This document shows positions 14,659 through 22,148 of a stretch of 23,050 nucleotides of DNA, one piece after another. The notes under the pieces are model-generated. The model saw nothing but the letters and a program-made list of their open reading frames with translations. It did no database searches and was not told the DNA's origin. Each line of letters begins with the position of its first letter. Within the stretch, counting starts at the first letter, position 1. A program made the translations under genes and the position numbers. This stretch comes from an uncultured Clostridium sp. (GTDB lineage: Bacteria > Bacillota > Clostridia > Lachnospirales > Lachnospiraceae): contig USJW01000075.1 in the NCBI GenBank assembly GCA_900555045.1, positions 1 to 23,050 on the forward strand, given 5' to 3'.

Positions 14659-15612
14659 TCACGCCAGCACCAGCTTCATCAGAAGCTGGAGGAACCGCTC
14701 GCAGTCGGCCTTGGCACCGATCTCAATCACCGGCAGCTGCTCCCACACGTGGTGGTGCCTGCGGTCCAAAACCGTCATCCCCAGGGTCAGCTTGCTCTGG
14801 GTCTCGATCCCCACATGGCCGGTGATGGTCTCGACCAGGGTCGGGTCGATGGCGTAGGCCACGGCCATGCAGTCGATCACCGTGCAGTAGGCCTCAAAGC
14901 CGCGCCCGTTCACAAAGCGGATGGCCTTTAACAGGAATTTCGCCTCCGGCCGCTCGCTCTCCTCCAGAAGCTTGATATCCTCCTCCGTCAGGTTCACGTC
15001 AAAGTGGGTGGCCACATCCAGCCCCAGGGCAACCAGCTTCACGCCGGAATTGTATACAATATCTGCGGCCTCCGGGTCCACGTACACGTTCCACTCGCTC
15101 TGGGGCGTGTCGCCGGTGGCGTTGGTGAAGGCGTACCTGTTGAGGCCGAACGCGCCCGATATGGCGTAAATTCCCGCAATCTTTGACTTGATCTCCGGCG
15201 CCAGCTTCATGGCCATGGCCACGTTGCTCATGGGGCCGGTGCAGAGGATGTAGACCTCGCCCGGGTTCTCATTCACCAGGTCGATGATCAGCTGCACCGC
15301 GTTCTTCTCGCAGAGGGGCGTCTTCGGCTCCGGCAGGAAATTCTCCGCCTGGCCGTCCGCCCCGTGGGTGAACGGGTCGCTGGGGGACCGGCGCACCATG
15401 GGCTCAGGCATGCCCCGGCCCACCGGGATGTCGGTCCGCCCGATCATCTCCAGAACCTTCAGGGCGTTCTTGCTGGTCACGTCCACCGGGTAGTTGCCGT
15501 TCACCGTGGTGATGGCCAACACGTCAAGCGCCTCGGACTTGCAGGCCATGACGATCGCCATGGAATCGTCCATCCCCGGGTCACAGTCCAGAATTATCTT
15601 CTTTACGTCCAT
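14659..15612 (-). CDS. Inosine-uridine-preferring-type nucleoside hydrolase
   Basis: A 317-residue enzyme of the IUNH family, which splits N-ribosides into base and ribose with a calcium ion. The calcium-binding signature LDCDPGMDD gives D11, D15 and D16; HGADG (83-87), CTGPMSN (124-130), EWNVYVDPEAA (173-183) and IDCMAVAYAIDP (246-257, ligand D247) follow. In well-studied members the residue before that last aspartate is a catalytic histidine (His-Asp); here it is Ile246, so leaving-group activation must differ and the substrate may not be a plain purine nucleoside. AAGGAG stands nine bases before the ATG. It follows the radical SAM gene by 14 bases and precedes the deoxyribosyltransferase by 16, so three glycosyl- or base-directed enzymes are clustered. 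It is probably cytosolic, as no signal peptide is seen. Confidence 0.9.
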   Translation of the reverse strand: MDVKKIILDCDPGMDDSMAIVMACKSEALDVLAITTVNGNYPVDVTSKNALKVLEMIGRTDIPVGRGMPEPMVRRSPSDPFTHGADGQAENFLPEPKTPLCEKNAVQLIIDLVNENPGEVYILCTGPMSNVAMAMKLAPEIKSKIAGIYAISGAFGLNRYAFTNATGDTPQSEWNVYVDPEAADIVYNSGVKLVALGLDVATHFDVNLTEEDIKLLEESERPEAKFLLKAIRFVNGRGFEAYCTVIDCMAVAYAIDPTLVETITGHVGIETQSKLTLGMTVLDRRHHHVWEQLPVIEIGAKADCERFLQLLMKLVLA

Positions 15613-15626
15613 TGTTCTCTCTCCTT

Positions 15627-16409
15627 CTATTGAACCTTCTCCAACTGAAACGGAAACGTTTTAACACGCTCATTCCCCCGACAGCAAGCCAAAAGCTCCT
15701 CAAAATAACTCCATTCCTGCCCGCAGATCATCCCCTCGTACCGGGCGTAAAGCTGCGGGTAGTCCCTCTCAATCCACGCCAGGGTCCGCCTGCCCTGCAC
15801 GGAATCCACCGTCATGTTTAACCGGTCCACATAGACCGGAATCCGCGGATCGAGCGCCGCCAAAACCTGCTCCAGGTCCGTGATCCCCGGCAGCACCGGC
15901 GACAGGGTGGCCCACACGGTGAGCCCCGCCTCCCTAAGCCGGTTGGCCCGCTCGATCCCCGGGTGTACATTTCCCCGGTTCATCTCCTCCACAAAGGGGA
16001 TCCGCGACAGCTCCACCACCGTGATCACGGGGCCCTTCATGGATTTTAACAGATCGGTATACGAAAGAATCACCGGCGAGGCGGCCGAGGTGGTGATGAG
16101 GAGGGGGACCTGGTACTTCCTCAAGAGCTCCAGGCAGCGCCCGGTGAGCCCGCAGGTCTCCTCCTCCTTCGCGAAGGGGTCGCACACGCTGCCAAGGTAC
16201 AGGTAATCCCCGTCCCACTGCTCCCGCAGATACACCTCCAACAGCTCTGCGATGTTCTGTTTCACCTGCATCCGGTTTTCCCACGCCGGGTCGCTCAACC
16301 AGAAGCAGAACGGGCAGCCCATGGCGCAGCCGTTATAGGGATTTAAGAAGGCGTGGTTGTGGGGCGACAAATCGATGGCCCGCTCCGCCTGTATCTCCTC
16401 CGTCCTCAT
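15627..16409 (-). CDS. Radical SAM enzyme, SPL-like (COG1533-type)
   Basis: A 260-residue radical SAM protein. The [4Fe-4S] cluster motif is C28-X3-C32-X2-C35 in NPYNGCAMGCPFCFW, matching the 'pY.GC...C.YC' form of spore photolyase-like (SplB) proteins. YLYLGSVCDPFAKEEE (about 70-85) stands where the family has 'GsvtDPYqp.E', and the later VTVVELSRIPFVEEMNRGNVH and TLSPVLPGITD segments belong to the barrel. The reaction is unknown. Spore photolyase proper is longer and has a conserved C-terminal cysteine region not seen here. QueL, the queuine lyase of queuosine salvage, is as far as I recall also a radical SAM protein encoded next to a nucleoside hydrolase, which is the arrangement here. GGGGAGG precedes the ATG by five bases; it starts 12 bases after the YjbQ gene. 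Confidence 0.85.
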   Translation of the reverse strand: MRTEEIQAERAIDLSPHNHAFLNPYNGCAMGCPFCFWLSDPAWENRMQVKQNIAELLEVYLREQWDGDYLYLGSVCDPFAKEEETCGLTGRCLELLRKYQVPLLITTSAASPVILSYTDLLKSMKGPVITVVELSRIPFVEEMNRGNVHPGIERANRLREAGLTVWATLSPVLPGITDLEQVLAALDPRIPVYVDRLNMTVDSVQGRRTLAWIERDYPQLYARYEGMICGQEWSYFEELLACCRGNERVKTFPFQLEKVQ

Positions 16410-16421
16410 GCCCGCCTCCCC

Positions 16422-16826
16422 TTAGCCTTCCGTGACCTTCACGTAGAACTGGCGGTTTCTGGGGCCGTCAAACTCCAGGAAGAAGATTCCCTGGGAGCCG
16501 CCGAGAAGCAGCTTGCCCTCCGTCACGATGAAGGACATGGACACGCCGAGGAGCGTGCACTTGATGTGGCCCGCAGCGTCCGACGGGGTGTCGAACTGGT
16601 GCTTGAAATCGATGCGCGTGGGCACCAGGCGGGAGATCTCGTCCCGCACGTCGTCGAAGCCGTCCGGGTCCATGCGGGAGGTCACCGCGATGGACGCGGT
16701 GGTGTGGGGGGTGTACACGATGCAGGTGCCCTCCTTCACCCCACAGCTGCTCACATACTCCTTCACGCTGTCCGTGATCTCGTAAACATCCCCAAGCTTT
16801 GTCTTTATATCAAATTTTTTTAACAT
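16422..16826 (-). CDS. YjbQ/UPF0047 family protein
   Basis: A 134-residue protein matching the YjbQ family: TPHTTASIAV (39-48), HQFDTPSDAAGHIKCTLLG (76-94) with the invariant His pair H76/H87, and SQGIFFLEFDGPRNRQ (111-126). Family members bind a metal and assemble as trimers. Annotation pipelines call them 'secondary thiamine-phosphate synthase' from a weak E. coli activity, but the physiological role is not settled. The family's usual 'LGtWQ' reads LGGSQ here, so the tryptophan is replaced by Ser111. AAGGAG lies upstream of the ATG. The gene is embedded between the SIS protein and the radical SAM gene with gaps of 16 and 12 bases, which ties it to this pathway rather than to thiamine; no thiamine gene or riboswitch is nearby. 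Confidence 0.88.
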   Translation of the reverse strand: MLKKFDIKTKLGDVYEITDSVKEYVSSCGVKEGTCIVYTPHTTASIAVTSRMDPDGFDDVRDEISRLVPTRIDFKHQFDTPSDAAGHIKCTLLGVSMSFIVTEGKLLLGGSQGIFFLEFDGPRNRQFYVKVTEG

Positions 16827-16842
16827 GCCCTCTCTCCTTGTC

Positions 16843-17976
16843 TCAAAGAATTACCATTTCACTCTCGCGGATACAACGCGCGCCGTCGGCGATCTTCCAG
16901 ACGCCCTGGCAGCCCCGGCCGTCCACCTCCCCGATCATGTCCATGATGTAGCCCGCAAGCAGGCAGATGGGCGCGTACTCGGTCAGCGCCATGTTGCAGC
17001 TGTACTTGGTGCGCGGCACCTTCACGTAGTTGACCGCCACGCCGAAGTCCTCCTCGCCGCCGTCCGTGATCACGAGAAGCGGGCGGGTTAAGTCCTTGGC
17101 GTACTGGATCAGCTCCCGGTTACGGCTCATGGCCGCGCTGTCCGTGCGGGCCGTGATGACGGTGGCGATCCTGTCCACGTTTCGCATGAAGAAATTCATG
17201 TGCAGCCACTCCTCGGAGTTGATGTGCATGGCGTACTTGCCCAGCGCCTCAAAGATCTTGGCGTGCCCGAACCAGCCCACCGCGTAGTCCGGCCCGGCGC
17301 CCACAAAGTCGTAGGCTTCCATATCCTTCCATTTTTCGGCCAGCTCGTACATCTGCTGGGACATCCCCGGCAGCAGCTCTGCCAACGCCTTGCCCTGCTC
17401 CACCATGTCAAAGCGCATGTCCATGGCCGTGTCCATGGTGTAGCGGCCGCGCACCTCGCCGATGCGGATGGCCACCAGGAGGAGGGACATCACGGAGATC
17501 ATGTAGGAGCGGGTCCCCGGGGCCGCCTCGAAGGGCGGGATGTCAAGCTCCATGATCCGGTCCACGCTCTGCCCCAGAAGCCCGTCCCGCTTCCCGGTGA
17601 TCCCCAGCGCGAAGGCCCCGTGCTTTCTGGCCGCCTGGATGGCCTCGCCCACCCGGATCACGCCGCCGGAGTTGCTGACCGCGATCACGAGCGGGTTGTT
17701 GGGCGCAAAGCCCAGCTGCTTTCTGGAATAAAACCGGGACAGCTCGATGGCCGGAACCACCTCGCAGGGCAGGCCGGTCAGCTCCTCAAAGGCGTACTTT
17801 ACCGCCAGGGAGGCCGCGTAGGAATCCCCGCAGCCGGTCAGCACAATCCTCTGAATTGAGAAGATCTCCGGCGTGGTCAGGGCCTTTCTGGCCTTCGGCT
17901 CCAAGTCATTGTACTGCTGCTCGATCAGCTCAGGCAGGCTAAGCACCTGTCTGGTCAATGCGTTTTCCGTCTTCAT
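16843..17976 (-). CDS. Two-SIS-domain sugar isomerase/deglycase (GlmS/FrlB/AgaS-like)
   Basis: A 377-residue protein with two sugar isomerase (SIS) domains, about 40-175 and 215-345, and no glutaminase domain. The phosphosugar-binding loops are GCGDSYAAS (48-56) and SNSGGVIRVGEAI (101-113). E243 and H259 keep the 16-residue spacing of the catalytic Glu/His pair of the GlmS isomerase domain (E488/H504), so catalysis on an amino- or amine-linked sugar phosphate is plausible. Family members deaminate or isomerise amino-sugar phosphates or split fructosamine phosphates (FrlB, FraB). Next to an ABC sugar transporter and a TIM-barrel epimerase the layout recalls fructoselysine loci, but no sugar kinase is present. 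GGAGGAG stands five bases before the ATG. It follows the TIM-barrel gene by 28 bases. Confidence 0.87.
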   Translation of the reverse strand: MKTENALTRQVLSLPELIEQQYNDLEPKARKALTTPEIFSIQRIVLTGCGDSYAASLAVKYAFEELTGLPCEVVPAIELSRFYSRKQLGFAPNNPLVIAVSNSGGVIRVGEAIQAARKHGAFALGITGKRDGLLGQSVDRIMELDIPPFEAAPGTRSYMISVMSLLLVAIRIGEVRGRYTMDTAMDMRFDMVEQGKALAELLPGMSQQMYELAEKWKDMEAYDFVGAGPDYAVGWFGHAKIFEALGKYAMHINSEEWLHMNFFMRNVDRIATVITARTDSAAMSRNRELIQYAKDLTRPLLVITDGGEEDFGVAVNYVKVPRTKYSCNMALTEYAPICLLAGYIMDMIGEVDGRGCQGVWKIADGARCIRESEMVIL

Positions 17977-18004
17977 GTCAACTCCTCCATGTTCGTCTCT
18001 CTAT

Positions 18005-18883
18005 TTATTTTGCCAGCGATAGCAAATAGTTTCCAACCTCAATGCTGTACTTAAGCGCCGGTAGAATCAGCGCCTCCGGCAGCTGCGTGGTGTAGCGGTG
18101 GATCTCGTAGGTGAAATCCCCCTGATACCCAATGTCCTTTAATACCCTCATGATCTCCTCCCAGTCCGTGTAGCCGTAGAAGGGGAGAATGTGATCGTTC
18201 TCGATCCCGATGTTGTCCGAGACATGCGTGGCCTTAAGCCGCTCCCCGACCATGGTGAGCGCGGGCGTCTGGGCCTGCTTCATGATATTTGCGTGCTCAA
18301 AGTCCCAGCAGATTCCCACGTTGTCGTAGTCTTTAGCCAGCGTGTCCACTAAGTCCACTAGCTCCTCCGCGTTGCTGGTGTAGCGGCGCCGCGGCGCGAT
18401 ATTGTAGTCCCACAGATTTTCGATGGCCAGCCCCACATGGTGCCTGGCCGCGCATTCCAGTACCGGCTTAAAGTACTCGATGTTCTTTGCCTTGGAGTCC
18501 CTGGCGGGCCTGGGGGAGTCAAAGTCCGTCCCCGCGTGAATCACAATCCACTTGACGCCCAGAATCCCGGCGCACTCGATGCTGCGAAGCACCATGGCGT
18601 CCAGAAACTCCTTATCCTTGGCGTCCTTGTCACAAAAATTGTAAAAATTTGCATGGGCCTGGCTGAACTCTACCTGGCACTGCTCTGCCAGATCCCGGAT
18701 TCCGTGAATCCACGGTTCATAGCGGTCCGTGGTGAAGGGAAGCCGGAAGGTGGTGCAGTCGTAAAAGTTCATGTCCATCACCCGGTAGCCCGCGGCCGCG
18801 CAGAGCCGGACCGAGTCCTCGATGTCCGCCTTTTTGTTTCCCGGGCGGTTAAAATAGATGTTGGTCGATGTGGATAAGCGCAT
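18005..18883 (-). CDS. TIM-barrel sugar-phosphate isomerase/epimerase
   Basis: A 292-residue member of the xylose isomerase-like (AP endonuclease 2) barrel family. Candidate metal ligands fall at the usual strand ends: H77 (SQAHANF), H116 (VIHAG), E155 (IENLWD), D194 and H197 (CWDFEHAN), H220 (ATHVSDN), H231 (NDHILPFYG) and E260 (YEIH). Relatives isomerise or epimerise sugars and sugar phosphates, for example FrlC or ketose 3-epimerases; others dehydrate inositols. Its substrate is not evident. GGGAGGAA is seven or so bases before the ATG. It is the first enzyme gene after the transport genes, separated from the binding-protein gene by a strong hairpin, and precedes the SIS protein, suggesting the two act in sequence on the sugar part of the imported compound. 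Confidence 0.9.
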   Translation of the reverse strand: MRLSTSTNIYFNRPGNKKADIEDSVRLCAAAGYRVMDMNFYDCTTFRLPFTTDRYEPWIHGIRDLAEQCQVEFSQAHANFYNFCDKDAKDKEFLDAMVLRSIECAGILGVKWIVIHAGTDFDSPRPARDSKAKNIEYFKPVLECAARHHVGLAIENLWDYNIAPRRRYTSNAEELVDLVDTLAKDYDNVGICWDFEHANIMKQAQTPALTMVGERLKATHVSDNIGIENDHILPFYGYTDWEEIMRVLKDIGYQGDFTYEIHRYTTQLPEALILPALKYSIEVGNYLLSLAK

Positions 18884-18903
18884 AGCGTTCCTCCCAAATG
18901 GCA

Positions 18904-18930
18904 GGCCGGGGAGGGAAATCCCTCCCGGCC
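18904..18930 (-). other. Intercistronic hairpin downstream of the binding-protein gene
   Basis: GGCCGGG(G)AGGGA pairs with TCCCTCCCGGCC across a two-base loop, a 12-bp GC-rich stem with one bulged G. It lies 10 bases beyond the binding-protein stop and has no T-run, so it should block 3' exonucleases or partly attenuate rather than terminate. Confidence 0.7.
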
Positions 18931-18940
18931 CTTGCCTGTT

Positions 18941-20359
18941 TTACTGGTTGGCGATATTGTAGTCCGCAAATGTCTGGTTGCACTGCTCGATCACGTAGTT
19001 GGTGGCCTCCTCCGCGGTCATGGAACCCTCGCAGACGTTCACACTTGCCTCCTTGATGATCTCGTCGATGGAGCCCTGCATCATCATAACCGGCTCCTGA
19101 ACCATGGGGTTGGAGGACTCGAACTGCTTTAACGCCAGGGTCACGGCTGCGTTGCCCTCAGAGTAGGTCTTGTACTCCGCGATGTCCTTGGTCCCTAAGT
19201 TGATGGGCAGATATCCGGTGGCCATGCTCCAGGTTGCCTGGGTATCAGCGGATGCCGCGTACTGGATGAACTCCCACGCAGCCATCTTGCGGGCGACGTC
19301 GCCCTTGTCGAACATTGCCAGGGAAGCGCCGCCGATGCAGGCTCCGCCCTTGTCCTCAGGGGTCACATCCGGCAGATAGGTCACTCTCCAGTCAATTCCG
19401 CTGTCCTTGGTCAGCTTGGTCACAGAGCCGATTCTGGCGGAGGACATTAAGGTCATGGCGTTCTTTCCGGTTGCAAACTCCTCGTTCTGGTTGTCGTAGT
19501 TGTACTTTAAGCCGCCGGTCGCCGCCAGCTTCTCCCACGCGTCGTAGACGTTTCTCAGCTCGCTCTCGCAGGTCAGCTTGGTGATCAGGCCCGCGCGGCC
19601 GCTCTCGTTGTCGCCGAAGTAGGTTCCGTCGCCCTGGTTGCCGATCAGGTTAACCATCACATAGCGGTCTAAAACCATGTTCATTCCGTAGCGGGTCACC
19701 TTGCCGTTTTCCGTAACCGTCAGCTTCTCGCAGGCGTCTGCGATCTCAGCCAGGGTTGTGGGCGGGGTTTCCGGGTCAAGTCCAACCTCCTTGAACGCGT
19801 CCGCGTTGTAGTACAGAAGCAGCGTGGAGCTGTTGAACGGCATGCACAGCTGCTTGCCCTGGTAGGTGTATGTCTGTACAGCTGAGGGGTTAATATCCTC
19901 TTTCTTTATGGAAGCGGAGCCCTGTCCGTACATGTCGTCCACAGCCACCTTGTTGTCCGAGCTGGCAACCACCGGCAGGGACGCGCCGTAAACCAGGCAC
20001 ACGTCGGGCATGTTCTCCACGTCGTTGGTCTGAATCAGGGTTTTTAACTTGCTGGCGGTGTCGTTGCCCTGGAACACGCTGTTGGCGTGAAGGCCCAGCT
20101 CCTTGCCCTTGGTCTCGTTAAAGCTCTTCACCATCGCCTCGAAGGCCTCGCCGTTGGACCCCTCCATGGAGTGCCACACGTCGAAGGTCACCTCGCCGGC
20201 TGCCGGAGCCTCAGTGGGCGCGGCCGCTGCTGTGGTCTGCTCCCCTGCGCTCTCCTTCTGGGGCGCCGCGGTTGTCTCGGGGGCCTTTGATCCTCCGCAG
20301 CCCGCTAACAGCCCTGCGGTCATCGCAGTCGCCAAAATCACACTTGCTAATTTTTTCAT
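18941..20359 (-). CDS. Extracellular solute-binding lipoprotein of a CUT1 sugar ABC transporter
   Basis: A 472-residue family 1 binding protein (UgpB/MalE-like). The signal peptide ends in a lipobox LAGC with C21 as the lipid-bearing residue, followed by a Thr/Ala/Glu-rich tether (about 25-52) and the binding fold from VTFDVWHSMEGSNGEAFEAM onwards. Typical later segments are YNADAFKEVGLDPETPPTTL, GKNAMTLMSS and AAWEFIQYAAS. It captures the substrate outside the membrane for the two permeases encoded just upstream. Such proteins bind oligosaccharides, glycerophosphodiesters, polyols and other glycosides; the ligand cannot be told. AAGGAGGAA precedes the ATG. Hairpins on both sides of the cistron should raise its mRNA level relative to the permeases, as is usual for binding proteins. 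Confidence 0.95.
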   Translation of the reverse strand: MKKLASVILATAMTAGLLAGCGGSKAPETTAAPQKESAGEQTTAAAAPTEAPAAGEVTFDVWHSMEGSNGEAFEAMVKSFNETKGKELGLHANSVFQGNDTASKLKTLIQTNDVENMPDVCLVYGASLPVVASSDNKVAVDDMYGQGSASIKKEDINPSAVQTYTYQGKQLCMPFNSSTLLLYYNADAFKEVGLDPETPPTTLAEIADACEKLTVTENGKVTRYGMNMVLDRYVMVNLIGNQGDGTYFGDNESGRAGLITKLTCESELRNVYDAWEKLAATGGLKYNYDNQNEEFATGKNAMTLMSSARIGSVTKLTKDSGIDWRVTYLPDVTPEDKGGACIGGASLAMFDKGDVARKMAAWEFIQYAASADTQATWSMATGYLPINLGTKDIAEYKTYSEGNAAVTLALKQFESSNPMVQEPVMMMQGSIDEIIKEASVNVCEGSMTAEEATNYVIEQCNQTFADYNIANQ

Positions 20360-20382
20360 GAATTGTTCCTCCTTTTTATTTG

Positions 20383-20399
20383 ATCAGGCAGTGCCTGAT
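20383..20399 (-). other. Hairpin just upstream of the binding-protein gene
   Basis: ATCAGGCA and TGCCTGAT are perfect inverted repeats around a single base (20391), immediately after the second permease gene and about 20 bases before the binding-protein ribosome binding site. It could mark a processed 5' end or a pause; there is no T-run. Confidence 0.6.
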
Positions 20400-20410
20400 G
20401 GTTAACAGAG

Positions 20411-21250
20411 TTATCCCTTGACGCCGCCGGCCATCATGCCGCTGACGATCTTCTTCTGGAACGTCAGAAACAGCACCAGGGAGGGAACCAGGATGATCAT
20501 GGAGGCCGCCATGATGGGGCCGTAGACCGTCCCTTCCGAGAAGTTCAGCATCGTGACGCCCACCTGCACGGTCCGCATCTCGGTGCGGTTGGTCACCATC
20601 AGGGGCCACAGGTACGTGTTCCAGGTGCCGATGAAGGCGGTGATGAACACGGTCATCAGCGTGGACGCGTTGGTCGGCAGCAGGATGCGCACGAAAAACT
20701 TAAAGTTGGAGCAGCCGTCGATGTGGGCCGCCTCCTTGAGCGACAGAGAGAAGGTCATAAAGCTCTGCCGCAGCATGAAGATATTTAAGGCCGACACGAA
20801 GAACACAATCATCATGCCCAGGTAGGTGTTGATCCAGCCTAACTGTGAGACGGTGCGGTAGTTCGCCACCAGCACGATGTCCGCCGGGATCATCATAGAA
20901 GCCAGCATCAGCATGAAGATCAGGTTCTTGCACGGGAAGTCCAAGAACGCGAAGGCGAAGGCCGCCAGGGCTGCCACGATGATACGCACCACGCTGGAGG
21001 TGAAGGCGATCACGAAGGAGTTCCACATGAACCGCATGAGCGGGGCGCTGCGAAGCGCGGTGCGGTAGTTCTCCAGGGTCCACTTCTTTGGGATGACGTT
21101 CACGCCGCCGGAGAGCACCTGGGCCGGGTCCATGAAGGAGATAAAAAATGCGTAGATGATGGGGAACGCGATCATTAAGCCCACACATAAGTAGACCGCC
21201 TGGATCACAAACTCCGATGTCTTCTTTTTCAGATGATCCTTGTTATACAT
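20411..21250 (-). CDS. Sugar ABC transporter permease (UgpE/MalG type)
   Basis: A 279-residue inner-membrane permease with six predicted membrane segments. The cytoplasmic EAA loop, which docks the ATPase, is LKEAAHIDGCSNFKFFVRIL at 171-190. The FISFMDP segment early on and the C-terminal region ending KKIVSGMMAGGVKG are typical of MalG/UgpE-type partners. It pairs with the permease encoded directly upstream, whose last codons it overlaps by eight bases, so the two are translated in a coupled way. GGGGG lies before the ATG. No ATP-binding subunit is encoded in the operon; clostridial CUT1 importers commonly share one multi-purpose ATPase (MsmX/UgpC type) encoded elsewhere. Confidence 0.95.
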   Translation of the reverse strand: MYNKDHLKKKTSEFVIQAVYLCVGLMIAFPIIYAFFISFMDPAQVLSGGVNVIPKKWTLENYRTALRSAPLMRFMWNSFVIAFTSSVVRIIVAALAAFAFAFLDFPCKNLIFMLMLASMMIPADIVLVANYRTVSQLGWINTYLGMMIVFFVSALNIFMLRQSFMTFSLSLKEAAHIDGCSNFKFFVRILLPTNASTLMTVFITAFIGTWNTYLWPLMVTNRTEMRTVQVGVTMLNFSEGTVYGPIMAASMIILVPSLVLFLTFQKKIVSGMMAGGVKG

Positions 21251-22136
21251 CGTAATTTACCCCCTTCTTCTCATATGTAAATGTGATGATGGTAGCGACC
21301 ATCGTGATGACAAAGGCGATCAGGGCGGAGGGGTAGGCGGCGTTGTAGTTGCCGTTCTCCGTGGCCTGCTTGTACATGAAGGAGATCATCGTCTCCGTGC
21401 TTCCCTGAGGGCCGCCCTTGGTCAGCACCAGGCTGAGGCCGGACATCATGATCATCTTGGCGAGAGAGTTGCACAGCAGGAAGAACAGAGTCGGGGACAC
21501 GAGCGGCATGATGATCCGCACGCCCTTCTGGAAGGCGTTGGCGCCCTCTAGGTCCGCCGACTCCAGTAGGTCCTCCGAGACGCCCCGGATGGCGGACAGG
21601 ATAAACAGGAAATTGTAGCCCAGGTTCATCCACACCTGGATCACGATGATCACCCACAGAGCCGTGTTCTTGTCGTTTAACCACTTGATGTCCAGGCCGG
21701 TCACCGCGTTCACGATTCCCAGTGTGGGGCTGAACATCAGCTCAAAGATCATGGCCGAGACCGACATGGACATGGCCATGGGCAGCGAGAAGAATGTCTC
21801 GTAAACCGGCGATATCGGGCGCTTCTTTGACGCGATCATCGCCAGGACGAAGGCCACGCCCACGGAGAACGGCACGGAGAAGACCACGAATTTCAGCGTG
21901 TTCCCGATGGACTGGATGAACTTGGCGTTGTGCAGAACCGCGCGGAAGTTTTCAAAGCCCACAAATCCCCTGACCTCGCCCATGGCGTTCAATCGGAAGA
22001 AGGATTCCGTCACGGTCTTCAAAAAAGGATAATACGTGAATGTGCTGAGCAGCAGAAACGCCGGCGCCAGGTACAGGACCGGCTCAATCTTCTGAAACAG
22101 CGTTTTTTTCTTCTTATGTGCTTTTGTCATTTGCAT
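21243..22136 (-). CDS. Sugar ABC transporter permease (UgpA/MalF type)
   Basis: A 297-residue permease with six predicted membrane segments. The basic N-terminus (KKKKTLFQKIEPVLYLAPAF) and the EAA-like loop DLLESADLEGANAFQKGVRI (189-208) are typical of the MalF/UgpA partner. Together with the next permease and the binding lipoprotein it forms a CUT1-type importer. Two ATGs are possible: 22136, with GGAG only two bases upstream, and 22130, with the same site at a better eight-base distance; the products differ by two residues. It begins 12 bases after the HAD phosphatase stop and overlaps the following permease by eight bases. Confidence 0.95.
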   Translation of the reverse strand: MQMTKAHKKKKTLFQKIEPVLYLAPAFLLLSTFTYYPFLKTVTESFFRLNAMGEVRGFVGFENFRAVLHNAKFIQSIGNTLKFVVFSVPFSVGVAFVLAMIASKKRPISPVYETFFSLPMAMSMSVSAMIFELMFSPTLGIVNAVTGLDIKWLNDKNTALWVIIVIQVWMNLGYNFLFILSAIRGVSEDLLESADLEGANAFQKGVRIIMPLVSPTLFFLLCNSLAKMIMMSGLSLVLTKGGPQGSTETMISFMYKQATENGNYNAAYPSALIAFVITMVATIITFTYEKKGVNYDV

Positions 22137-22148
22137 AGCTCCATCTCC

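Noticed and set aside
16422..16826. Thiamine biosynthesis role for the YjbQ gene
   Set aside because: No thiamine gene or TPP riboswitch is in the window; the name comes from a weak side activity of the family.
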